Below, in pieces: positions 36,957-44,329 of a stretch of DNA of 64,000 bases; within the stretch, counting starts at the first letter, position 1, and every line of letters starts with the position of its first letter. The stretch lies in the NCBI GenBank assembly GCA_964599095.1, contig CAZREB010000006.1, forward strand, positions 124,001-188,000, in the 5' to 3' direction. This DNA is from SZAS-79 sp964599095. Lineage in GTDB: Bacteria; Pseudomonadota; Gammaproteobacteria; Burkholderiales; SG8-39. The position numbers and the translations under genes are program-made. Under the pieces are notes generated by a model that searched no databases, was not told where the DNA came from, and saw nothing but the letters and a program-made list of their open reading frames with translations.

Positions 36957-38309
36957 CTACTTCTTCGCTGCTTCTGCCTTGGGCGCTTCCTTCGCAGCCT
37001 CGGGCGCCTTCGGGGCGTCTTTCGCCGCGTCGGCGGCCGGCGCGGGCGCCGCAGGCGCAGCGGCCGGTGCCGGGGACTGGGCCGCGATGAAGTCGGCGAT
37101 CGGCATCGTCTTGCCGCCCTTGATCACCGCCACCGGCGTGATCTTGCCGCCCTTCATGGTGAAAATCGTCATCTCGGCGTCCTTGCGATCGCCCTTTTCG
37201 TCGAATGCGATCTGCCCGGTGGCACCCTTGTAGTCGATCTTCGCCAGCTCGGGCAGGTACTTGGCCGGGTCGGGCGAGTTGGCTTTCTTCATCGCCTCGA
37301 TCAGCAGGTTCGCCGCGTCATAGGTGAACGGCGAATAGAGGATCGGGTCGGCGTTGAACTTCTTCTTGTAGTTCTCGAGGAACTTCTTGTCCGCCGCAGC
37401 CACCGGGATGCCGGCTTGCGAGCACAGCAACCCCTCGGCGGCGTCCCCCGCCAGCTTGGCCATCTCGTCGGTGCAGGCGCCGTCGCCGAACGCGAAGATC
37501 GCCTTGATGCCGAGCTCGCGTCCCTGCTTGACCAGCGGGCCGCCGGTGGCATCCATGCCGCCATAGAACACCGCATCGGGCTTCTTGCCTTTGATCTTGG
37601 TGAGGATCGCCTTCCAGTCGGTGGTCTTGTCGGTCCCCTTCTCGCGCGGCAGCACCTTGATCTTGGCTTCCTTCAGCGTCTTCTCGACTTCGTTGGCCAG
37701 GCCTTCGCCGTACGCGGTCGCGTCGTCGATGATCGCCACTGTCTTCGGCTTGGCGTCGCCGGCCAGGTAGCTCGCGATTGCCGGGCCCTGCTGGTCGTCA
37801 CGGCCGACGACGCGGAACTGGTTCTTGAATCCCTGCTCGGTGAGCTTGGGATTGGTCGCCGAACCCGAAATCACCGGGATATTGGCCTGGTTGTAGATCG
37901 CCGAGGCCGGAATCGAGGTGCCGGAGTTCAGGTGCCCGACGACGCCGGCCACCTTGGCATCGACCAGCTTCTGGGCGACCGTGGTGCCGACTTTCGGGTC
38001 CGCCTGGTCGTCTTCGCCAACGAACACGAACTTGGCATCCTTGCCGTCGATTTTGATCTTGGCGGCATTGGCCTCGTCGACCGCCATGCGGGCGCCGTTC
38101 TCGTTGTCCTTGCCCAGGTGCGCGATTCCGCCGGTCATCGGGCCGACATGGCCGATCTTGATTTCGATCGACGGCGGGGGCGGCGGAGGCGCTTCTGCCT
38201 TCTTCACGGGTTCGGGCTTCTTCTCTTCGCCACAGCCCGAAAGGGCGGCTGCGGTAGCGGCTGCGAGCAGCGCGAGGGCAATTTTCGGAGCGAGATTCGG
38301 GTACTTCAT
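36957..38309 (-). CDS. livK: Branched-chain amino acid-type substrate-binding lipoprotein (LivK-like)
   Basis: 450 residues from ATG 38309 (GGGAGGA upstream). Unusually for a Gram-negative LivK it carries a lipobox LSGC (Cys26). A Lys/Glu/Pro-rich linker with six consecutive prolines follows, then a type I periplasmic binding fold (about 60-400: IEIKIGHVGPMTGGIAHLGKDNENG, VVGHLNSGTSIPAS, DDATAYGEGLANE). The C-terminal tail is about 40 residues of Ala/Pro/Lys low complexity. It is therefore probably tethered to the inner membrane. Ligand unknown. Confidence 0.92.
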   Translation of the reverse strand: MKYPNLAPKIALALLAAATAAALSGCGEEKKPEPVKKAEAPPPPPPSIEIKIGHVGPMTGGIAHLGKDNENGARMAVDEANAAKIKIDGKDAKFVFVGEDDQADPKVGTTVAQKLVDAKVAGVVGHLNSGTSIPASAIYNQANIPVISGSATNPKLTEQGFKNQFRVVGRDDQQGPAIASYLAGDAKPKTVAIIDDATAYGEGLANEVEKTLKEAKIKVLPREKGTDKTTDWKAILTKIKGKKPDAVFYGGMDATGGPLVKQGRELGIKAIFAFGDGACTDEMAKLAGDAAEGLLCSQAGIPVAAADKKFLENYKKKFNADPILYSPFTYDAANLLIEAMKKANSPDPAKYLPELAKIDYKGATGQIAFDEKGDRKDAEMTIFTMKGGKITPVAVIKGGKTMPIADFIAAQSPAPAAAPAAPAPAADAAKDAPKAPEAAKEAPKAEAAKK

Positions 38310-38357
38310 ACGTCCTCCCAGGAGCGCAGTGTGGTGAAGGGCCGGCTGAAAGGCGAA

Positions 38358-38387
38358 ATGATATCTGCGGCCCGCTGCGAGCGGCAA
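38358..38387 (-). promoter_or_regulatory. Candidate sigma70 promoter of livK
   Basis: On the minus strand TTGCCG (38387-38382), an 18-nt spacer, then TATCAT (38363-38358), about 50 bp before the livK ATG. The -35 directly abuts the T-run of the upstream cytochrome terminator. Confidence 0.45.
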
Positions 38388-38414
38388 TAAAAAAGCCGGG
38401 GATCGCCCGGCTTT
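38387..38414 (-). terminator. Terminator after the small cytochrome c gene
   Basis: 9-bp perfect stem AAAGCCGGG / CCCGGCTTT, 5-nt loop, then TTTTTTA on the minus strand, 20 bp past the cytochrome stop. Confidence 0.9.
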
Positions 38415-38433
38415 CTGCATTGCATTTTGTGAC

Positions 38434-38745
38434 TTACTTCGTGGACAGGATCCACTTGACCAGTTGCTTCAGGTCGGCTTCGGGAACCTTGTCGTTCGGC
38501 GGCATCGGGATCTGGCCCCACACGCCTACTCCGCCCTTCTTGACCTTGTCGACGAGCTTGGCCTCGGCGGACTTGTCGCCCTTGTACTTGGCGGCTACGT
38601 CGTGATACGACGGACCGACCAGCTTCTTGTCCAGCGTGTGGCAGGTGAGGCACATGTATTTCTTGGCGAGCGCTTCATTGGCCTGGGCCGGCAGCGAGAC
38701 GACGGTGCCGGCGGCGAGGGCTAAGGCGAGGGTTGCGAGTTTCAT
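38434..38745 (-). CDS. Small class I cytochrome c (c551/c552 type)
   Basis: 103-residue exported monoheme cytochrome: signal peptide ending at about PAQA (22), heme motif CLTCH (32-36), KKLVGPSYHDVAAKY and the distal methionine segment GQIPMPPN typical of cytochrome c551/c8. AAGGAG lies 7 nt before ATG 38745. Likely an electron shuttle between the bc1 complex or a dehydrogenase and a terminal reductase. Flanked by the liv operon and the DUF255 gene without obvious functional linkage. Confidence 0.93.
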   Translation of the reverse strand: MKLATLALALAAGTVVSLPAQANEALAKKYMCLTCHTLDKKLVGPSYHDVAAKYKGDKSAEAKLVDKVKKGGVGVWGQIPMPPNDKVPEADLKQLVKWILSTK

Positions 38746-38824
38746 TGATGCTCCTTGGGCGATTGCGAATCCGATGGTCGGGGCCGTTTCCGGGCCGTCG
38801 TGGGGCGACAATTTACCCCAAAAA

Positions 38825-40879
38825 CTAGCTCGCGGCCCCCTGTTTGCAGGTGTTGCGCAGGGTTTCCAGGTCCGATACCGGCAACAAGCATGTAACGCCC
38901 TGGCATACCCACGCGTTGACCGCCGGGTCGGGGCCCGCCGTTGGCGCCGGCTTGTCGAGGATCGCGGGCAGCCCGCCTGCGCCGGCCGGAATCGCCAGCA
39001 CCAGGATCGAAGGCCAGAATTCCCGGGCCAGCGCGCGGGTCCACTCTCCCAGGACAGCCGGATCGCCACGAAGGATCACGGTGGTCGGCGGCGCGAGCGA
39101 CTCTTCGAGCGCGATCATCAGCGAGCCGAACCCGGCCGGGTACTGGCGCATGGTCGGGTAGAAGCGTTCCAGCGTGCGTTCGGCCGCATCCCGGTAACGG
39201 TCTTCGCCGGTCAGGGCCGCAAGCCTTTGCAGTGCGAAGGCCGCCACCCCGTTGCCTGAGGGCGTCGCGTTGTCATGCCCGGGCTTGGGCCGATGGATCA
39301 GGCGCTCATGGTCGCGCCCGGTGAACAAGAACCCGCCAGTGTCAGGATCCTCGAACTGGTCGAGCATCGCTTCGGCGACTTCTTCGGCGAAATCGAGCAA
39401 CTCGACATCGAACTGCGCCTGCAGGAATTCGATCAGCGCGTCGACCAGGAACGCGTAGTCGTCGAGGTAGGCGTTGAGGTGCGCGCGCCCATCCTTGTAG
39501 GTGGCGAACAGCCGACCGTCCTTCCACATCGTGGCCCGGATGAAGTCGAGCGACCGGCGGGCCGAGGCAATCCACTCGCGGACGCCGAATACGCGGCCGG
39601 CCTTCGCCATGCCTCGCACCATCAGCGCGTTCCACGAGACGAGGATCTTCTCGTCGCGACCGGGCCGCACGCGCTTCTCGCGTGCAGCGAGGACCTTGGC
39701 CCGGGCAGATTCGAGGAGCGCTTTCAAGCCTTCGTCCGCCGGTTCGCGCGCGAGGACGAGGTTCCAGTGCATTTCCTCGAAATTCGGCTCGCGATCCAGT
39801 CCATAGCAACTAGCGAAAACCTCGTATTCCCCGGCCGGCAACAGCGCGCGCACTTCTTCCCGGTCCCAGACGTAAAACTTGCCTTCCTCGCCTTCGGAAT
39901 CCGCATCCAGGCTCGAGTAATACCCGCCCTCGGGCGATTGCATTTCGCGCAGGACCCAGGCCGCGGTTTCGGCAGCCACGCGGGCATAGAGGTCCTTGCC
40001 GGTGGCGGCATGGGCATCGGCCAGCAGCCCAAGCAGCGGACCGTTGTCGTAAAGCATCTTCTCGAAATGCGGGATCGTCCAGGTCGTATCGGTGCTGTAG
40101 CGCGCGAAGCCGCCGCCGAGCTGGTCACAGATGCCGCCCTGAGCCATCTTCTCCAGCGTGATGTCGGCCATCTCGAGCGCATGCCCGTCGCCGTCGCGCG
40201 CATAGCGGCGCAGGCACAACTCGATGTCGGTCGGGTGCGGAAACTTGGGCGCCTGGCCCCAGCCACCGGCTTCGGCGTCGAAGTTCTCGCGCAGGTTGGA
40301 CATCGCTTCCATGATCGGCTGCGCGTCGAAATCCGAAACGTGCGCCGGTCGCCCCACCCCGGCGCCGCCCCCGACCTGCATGCGGGAGAAGGCGATGCGC
40401 ACCTGCTCGCCCTGCGCATCGACTTCGGCGCGTCGCTCGCGCCAGATCGCGGCGACGCGCTCGAGGAGCTCGCGGAATCCGGGCAGGCCGTAGCGCGAGG
40501 TCTTCGGAAAGTAGGTGCCGCTGAAGAAAGGCGTGCCGTCCGGCGCGAGGAACATCGTCAGCGGCCAGCCACCGGTTTGCTGCGTCAGCATCTGGTGGGC
40601 GGTCTGGTAGATCTGGTCGAGGTCCGGCCTTTCCTCGCGGTCGACCTTGATGTTGACGAAAAGGCTGTTCATCAGCGCCGCCGTCTCGTCGTCCTCGAAG
40701 CTCTCGTGCGCCATTACGTGGCACCAGTGGCAGGCCGAGTAGCCCACCGAGAGCAGGATCGGTGTATCCGAGGAGCGCGCGGCCTCCAGCGCCTCTGCGC
40801 CCCACGCATACCAGTCGACCGGGTTGTTCGCGTGCTGCTGCAGGTAAGGGGAGGTTTCCTGCGCAAGGCGATTGGGCAT
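38825..40879 (-). CDS. DUF255 / thioredoxin-domain protein (YyaL / SPATA20 family)
   Basis: 684 residues from ATG 40879 (MPNRLAQETSPYLQQHANNPVDWYAWG), the characteristic family opening. An N-terminal thioredoxin-like domain (about 1-165) has CHWCHVM (Cys50, Cys53) and FVNIKVDREERPDLDQIY. It is followed by a six-hairpin glycosidase-like alpha/alpha toroid (about 190-560) with GGWGQAPKFPHP and HFEKMLYDN. The biochemical function of the family is unknown. A longer reading to 40957 would run through the 42-bp palindrome and is rejected. Confidence 0.92.
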   Translation of the reverse strand: MPNRLAQETSPYLQQHANNPVDWYAWGAEALEAARSSDTPILLSVGYSACHWCHVMAHESFEDDETAALMNSLFVNIKVDREERPDLDQIYQTAHQMLTQQTGGWPLTMFLAPDGTPFFSGTYFPKTSRYGLPGFRELLERVAAIWRERRAEVDAQGEQVRIAFSRMQVGGGAGVGRPAHVSDFDAQPIMEAMSNLRENFDAEAGGWGQAPKFPHPTDIELCLRRYARDGDGHALEMADITLEKMAQGGICDQLGGGFARYSTDTTWTIPHFEKMLYDNGPLLGLLADAHAATGKDLYARVAAETAAWVLREMQSPEGGYYSSLDADSEGEEGKFYVWDREEVRALLPAGEYEVFASCYGLDREPNFEEMHWNLVLAREPADEGLKALLESARAKVLAAREKRVRPGRDEKILVSWNALMVRGMAKAGRVFGVREWIASARRSLDFIRATMWKDGRLFATYKDGRAHLNAYLDDYAFLVDALIEFLQAQFDVELLDFAEEVAEAMLDQFEDPDTGGFLFTGRDHERLIHRPKPGHDNATPSGNGVAAFALQRLAALTGEDRYRDAAERTLERFYPTMRQYPAGFGSLMIALEESLAPPTTVILRGDPAVLGEWTRALAREFWPSILVLAIPAGAGGLPAILDKPAPTAGPDPAVNAWVCQGVTCLLPVSDLETLRNTCKQGAAS

Positions 40880-40900
40880 GGAACGGATTCCGAAGAAATT

Positions 40901-40942
40901 GGTGTCAGGGTCCAATTTCGGCCGAAAATGGACCCTGACACC
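40901..40942. repeat. 42-bp near-perfect palindrome (REP-like)
   Basis: Arms GGTGTCAGGGTCCA (40901-40914) and TGGACCCTGACACC (40929-40942) flank a core with TTTCGGCCGAAA; 20 of 21 base pairs match and there is no loop. It lies between the divergent DUF255 and DUF924 starts, 21 bp before the former. It resembles the REP palindromes mobilised by REP-associated Y1 transposases, but no transposase is in this window. It could alternatively be an operator or a bidirectional hairpin. Confidence 0.7.
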
Positions 40943-40965
40943 GTTAAGTGACGTCATTATCCGAC

Positions 40966-41529
40966 ATGCATTCAGCCCAGAGCATCCTCGACTTCTGGTT
41001 CGGCCGCCCGCCGGGGCCGCGCCGCAAGGCCTGGTTCGAGAAGAGTGCAGTGTTCGACGAAAGCATCCGTACGCGGTTCCTCACGCTTCACAACGCCGCT
41101 GCATGCGGTGAATACGCGGCGTGGACCGAAACGGCGAAAGGGGCGCTCGCGCTGATCGTGCTCACCGACCAGTTCCCGCGCAATTTGTTCCGCGGAAGCG
41201 GCCGCGCGTTCGCGACCGACCCGATTGCGCTCGCAACCGCAATGCACGTCGTCGACATGGGATGGGATGGCGGCCTGCTGCCGGTCGAGCGGATGTTCGT
41301 CTACCTGCCGTTTGAACACAGCGAAGTGCTCGCGGACCAGGATCGCTCCTGCACGCTCTTTGCCCCGCTGAATGCCTTTCCCGAAACCTCCGACGCGGTC
41401 GAGTATTCGGAGAAGCATCGCGCGATCATCCGGCGATTCGGCCGTTTTCCGCACCGGAACGCGGCGCTCGGCCGGCCGAGCACGGCCGAGGAAACCGAAT
41501 TTCTCAAGCAACCCGGCTCCGGATTCTGA
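40966..41529 (+). CDS. DUF924 family protein (YP-type alpha-helical)
   Basis: 187 residues from ATG 40966 (MHSAQSILDFWFG), the family hallmark opening; a GTG at 40948 is a six-residue longer option. Conserved features: LTDQFPRNLFRGSGRAFATD, MFVYLPFEHSEVLADQDRS and RFGRFPHRNAALGRPSTAEE near the C-terminus. The fold is TPR-like and the function unknown. The stop codon lies in the loop of a large GC hairpin. Confidence 0.9.
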   Translation: MHSAQSILDFWFGRPPGPRRKAWFEKSAVFDESIRTRFLTLHNAAACGEYAAWTETAKGALALIVLTDQFPRNLFRGSGRAFATDPIALATAMHVVDMGWDGGLLPVERMFVYLPFEHSEVLADQDRSCTLFAPLNAFPETSDAVEYSEKHRAIIRRFGRFPHRNAALGRPSTAEETEFLKQPGSGF

Positions 41530-41543
41530 GTCCGGGAGCCGGG
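41512..41543. terminator. GC hairpin over the DUF924 stop codon
   Basis: CCCGGCTCCGGA / TCCGGGAGCCGGG (one bulged base) with a 7-nt loop that contains the TGA stop codon. It lies in the short convergent gap with ilvD. There is no T-run on either side, so it may be a bidirectional pause or 3' stabiliser rather than a true intrinsic terminator. Confidence 0.4.
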
Positions 41544-41553
41544 CGGAGCCGGA

Positions 41554-43242
41554 TCAGTCTTCCCAGTCGGTGACTGCGCCTTTGCTGGCGGTGGACACGA
41601 GCTTCACGTACTTGGCGAGCAGCCCCCGCGTGTAGCGCGGCTTGGGCTGCTTCCACTTCTTGCGGCGCGCGGCGAGTTCCTTGGCCGGCACATTGAGCTG
41701 GATCAGGCGCTTCTTCGCGTCGATCGTGATCGAGTCACCTTCCTTGACCAGCGCGATCGTGCCGCCGACAAAAGCTTCCGGCGCCACGTGCCCGACCACC
41801 ATGCCCCAGGTGCCCCCCGAGAACCGACCATCAGTCAGCAGGCCGATCGACTCCCCAAGCCCTTGGCCGATCAAGGCCGAAGTGGGCGCTAGCATCTCCT
41901 GCATGCCCGGGCCGCCTTTGGGGCCCTCGTAGCGAATCACGACCACGTCGCCCGGCTTGATTTTCTTGGCCATGATCGCCTTCATGCAATCGGGCTCGGA
42001 GTCGAACACCCGCGCCGGGCCGGTGATCGACGGGTTCTTCAGGCCGGTGATCTTGGCCACGCAGCCTTCGGTGGCGAGGTTGCCCTTGAGGATCGCGAGA
42101 TGGCCCTGTTTGTAGATAGGGTCGCTGAACGGACGGATCACGTCCTGGTCCTTGCGCGGCTCGGCCGGAATGTTCTTCAGTTCCTCGGCGATCGTCTTGC
42201 CGGTGATCGTCATGCAGTCGCCATGCAGCAGGCCGTTGGCGAGCAGGATCTTGAGTACCTGGGGCACGCCGCCGGCGCGATGGAAATCGACCGCGACATA
42301 CTTGCCCGAAGGCTTGAGGTCGCACAGCACCGGCGTCTTGCGGCGCACGCGCTCGAAGTCGTCGATGGTCCACTTCACTTCGGCGGCGGCGGCAATCGCC
42401 AGGTAGTGAAGCACCGCGTTTGTCGAACCGCCGGTCGCCATGACCAGCGCGACCGCGTTCTCGATCGATTTGCGCGTGATGATCTTGCGGGGCCGCAGGT
42501 TGTTCCTGATCGCATTGACCAGCACCTTGGCCGAAGCGGCGGCCGAGTCGGCCTTCTCGGCATCCGGTGAGGCCATCTGCGAGGAGCCCATCAGGCTCAT
42601 GCCGAGCGCCTCGAACGACGACGACATCGTGTTCGCGGTAAACATGCCGCCGCAGGCGCCGACCGAAGGGCAGGCGTTGCGCTCGATGCCGTCGTAGTCC
42701 TCCTTCGACATCCGCCCGGCGGAGTAGGCGCCCACCGCCTCGAAAACCGAGACCACGGTGAGATCGACGCCCTTCCATTTGCCTGGTTTGATGGTCCCCG
42801 CGTAGACGTAGATCGCCGGCACGTTCATGCGCGCGATCGCCATCATGCCGCCGGGCATGTTCTTGTCGCAGCCGCCGACGACCAGCGCGCCGTCCATCGC
42901 CTGCCCGTTGACCGAGGTCTCGATCGCGTCCGCAATCACTTCGCGCGATACCAGCGAATATTTCATCGCTTCGGTGCCCATGCCGATGCCGTCGGTGATC
43001 GTCGGCACGCCGAACATCTGCGGCTTGGCGCCGGCCGATTCGAGCGCCGCGATGGCGCTGTCGACGAGCGGCTGAATGCCGGCATTGCAGGGATTCAGCG
43101 TCGAATGGCCATTGGCCACGCCGACGATAGGCTTGTCGAAATCGCCGTCCTTGAAGCCGACTGCGCGCAGCATCGCGCGATTCGGCGCACGGGCAATGCC
43201 GCCGGTGATCGATTTGGAACGCCAGTTCTTCTGGTCAGCCAT
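41554..43242 (-). CDS. ilvD: Dihydroxy-acid dehydratase IlvD
   Basis: Third common step of branched-chain amino acid synthesis, using an Fe-S cluster and Mg2+. 562 residues. Cluster cysteines are Cys52 (NPCNAG), Cys125 (GGCDKNMPGG) and Cys197 (ACGGMFTANTM), the three-Cys pattern of the [2Fe-2S] class. The active-site segment GRFSGGTWGMVVGHVAPEA is present. Start ATG 43242, 15 bp after the stop of the DMT permease gene, so the two probably share a transcript. Confidence 0.96.
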   Translation of the reverse strand: MADQKNWRSKSITGGIARAPNRAMLRAVGFKDGDFDKPIVGVANGHSTLNPCNAGIQPLVDSAIAALESAGAKPQMFGVPTITDGIGMGTEAMKYSLVSREVIADAIETSVNGQAMDGALVVGGCDKNMPGGMMAIARMNVPAIYVYAGTIKPGKWKGVDLTVVSVFEAVGAYSAGRMSKEDYDGIERNACPSVGACGGMFTANTMSSSFEALGMSLMGSSQMASPDAEKADSAAASAKVLVNAIRNNLRPRKIITRKSIENAVALVMATGGSTNAVLHYLAIAAAAEVKWTIDDFERVRRKTPVLCDLKPSGKYVAVDFHRAGGVPQVLKILLANGLLHGDCMTITGKTIAEELKNIPAEPRKDQDVIRPFSDPIYKQGHLAILKGNLATEGCVAKITGLKNPSITGPARVFDSEPDCMKAIMAKKIKPGDVVVIRYEGPKGGPGMQEMLAPTSALIGQGLGESIGLLTDGRFSGGTWGMVVGHVAPEAFVGGTIALVKEGDSITIDAKKRLIQLNVPAKELAARRKKWKQPKPRYTRGLLAKYVKLVSTASKGAVTDWED

Positions 43243-43257
43243 GGTTCTCTCCCTTCA

Positions 43258-44169
43258 TTAATTCGGATTTAACAACAAGCGCCGTGGCGCGGCGAGGGCC
43301 AGCAAGGCCCCGCCCGCCACCAGCGCAAAGCCGGCCGCATGGAACAGGTGGAATTTCTCGTCGAGCAGCAGCACGGCGAAGATACTCGCGAATACCGGCA
43401 TCAGGTGGACCAGCGCGCCAGCCTTGACGGCGCCGACTCGCTCCACCCCGTAGTTGTAGCAGAGCATCGCGCCCAGCGTCGGCCCGAGACCGATGTAGAC
43501 CGCCGCCAGCGCCGTGGTCGCATCCAGCCTGGGCGGATGCACGACCAGCGCCTCGAGCGCCACGAGCGGGGCGCAAAGCACAACGCCGATCGCGGCGATC
43601 ACCGCGACCAGCGCAGGCGGCGACAGCGACCGCGGCCGGTCGGCGAATTTGAGCGTGTAGGAGGCCCACAGGACCATGCCCGCGAACAGGACCAGGTCGC
43701 CGAAGTTGAATGCAAGCGAGGCCGCGCGGGCCCACGATCCTTCGAACAGGATCACGAGCACGCCGGCCATCGATACCGCGATGCCCACCGCTTCGTGCGG
43801 CCGGATGCGCTTGCCCCAGAACATCGCCCCGAGCACCAGGATCAGGACGGGAATCGCCGAATTGAACAGGCCGAGGTTGACCGCCGTGGACAGTTCCAGG
43901 CCCTTGTAGATCACGACGCTTTGCGGCGCGCTTGCCAGCAGGGAAAAGAGGAGCAGCTTCTTCCATCGGGTGCGCAAAGCCTCGCCGATCTCGCGCCGCT
44001 CCGGCCAGACGAGGGGCGTGACGGCGACCAGCACCACGAACCAGCGCGACCAGGCGAGCGCGACCGGCGGGATCGCGTCCAGCACAAGGCGCGAAACCGA
44101 AGGGTTGCTGCCCCAGAGCGCCATGGTCAGGACCAGGGCGCCGTAGGCCGGCCAGAGCGTGCGGGTCAT
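43258..44169 (-). CDS. DMT-superfamily permease (EamA-type, 10 TM)
   Basis: 303 residues with ten hydrophobic helices in two EamA repeats (about 9-142 and 155-298). The first opens with AYGALVLTMALWGSNPSVSRLVL, and the second contains YIGLGPTLGAMLCYNYGVERVGAVKAGALVHLMPVFA. By family it is a metabolite or amino acid exporter; substrate unknown. The start ATG 44169 has GAGGA 7 nt upstream and is the last of three tandem copies of the start region. Divergent from a LysR gene that is a plausible regulator. Confidence 0.9.
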   Translation of the reverse strand: MTRTLWPAYGALVLTMALWGSNPSVSRLVLDAIPPVALAWSRWFVVLVAVTPLVWPERREIGEALRTRWKKLLLFSLLASAPQSVVIYKGLELSTAVNLGLFNSAIPVLILVLGAMFWGKRIRPHEAVGIAVSMAGVLVILFEGSWARAASLAFNFGDLVLFAGMVLWASYTLKFADRPRSLSPPALVAVIAAIGVVLCAPLVALEALVVHPPRLDATTALAAVYIGLGPTLGAMLCYNYGVERVGAVKAGALVHLMPVFASIFAVLLLDEKFHLFHAAGFALVAGGALLALAAPRRLLLNPN

Positions 44170-44238
44170 CGCGAAATCCTCGTCGGGCGGGTCATCGCGA
44201 ATTCTTCGTCGGGCGGGTCATCGCGGAAGCGGCGTCGC
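44161..44238 (-). repeat. Three tandem 26-bp copies of the permease start region
   Basis: Units 44161-44186, 44187-44212 and 44213-44238 all begin GCGGGTCATCGCG on the plus strand. The first two differ by two bases; the third is diverged after position 13. Each contains, on the minus strand, CGCGATGACCCGC, i.e. a start codon plus Thr-Arg. The period 26 is not a multiple of 3, so upstream copies are out of frame with the permease. Confidence 0.85.
44166..44221 (-). other. Two coupled 9-codon mini-ORFs before the DMT permease
   Basis: Created by the 26-bp repeats. The ORF at 44221-44192 encodes MTRPTKNSR and the ORF at 44195-44166 encodes MTRPTRISR. Each stops at a TGA overlapping the next ATG (ATGA), the second one overlapping the permease ATG itself. 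Ribosome-site quality rises copy by copy: none, GAAGA, then GAGGA before the permease. Whether they are translated is unknown. Confidence 0.5.
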
Positions 44239-44314
44239 ACAGGCGTGCAGGAGGAAAGGACGCAGGCTATCGCCGGCACTTGATTCCTGCCAATATCATT
44301 TCCATCGTTTTCTG

Positions 44315-44329
44315 ATACTTTTAAAGTAT
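44315..44329. promoter_or_regulatory. Putative LysR autoregulatory site
   Basis: ATACTTTTAAAGTAT, 7-bp arms around one base, contains a T-N11-A LysR box (TACTTTTAAAGTA, 44316-44328) and overlaps the ATG of the LysR gene. A weaker TATCA/TGATA pair (44294 and 44313) lies just upstream. The position fits repression of its own gene and control of the divergent permease. Confidence 0.55.

Noticed and set aside
38880..40957. DUF255 gene starting at 40957
   Set aside because: The added 26 residues would be encoded by the 42-bp palindrome and do not resemble the family N-terminus, which begins at MPNRLAQETSPYL.
44161..44238. Tandem repeats considered as a CRISPR array
   Set aside because: Units are directly abutting with no spacers, only three copies, and they contain a start codon.
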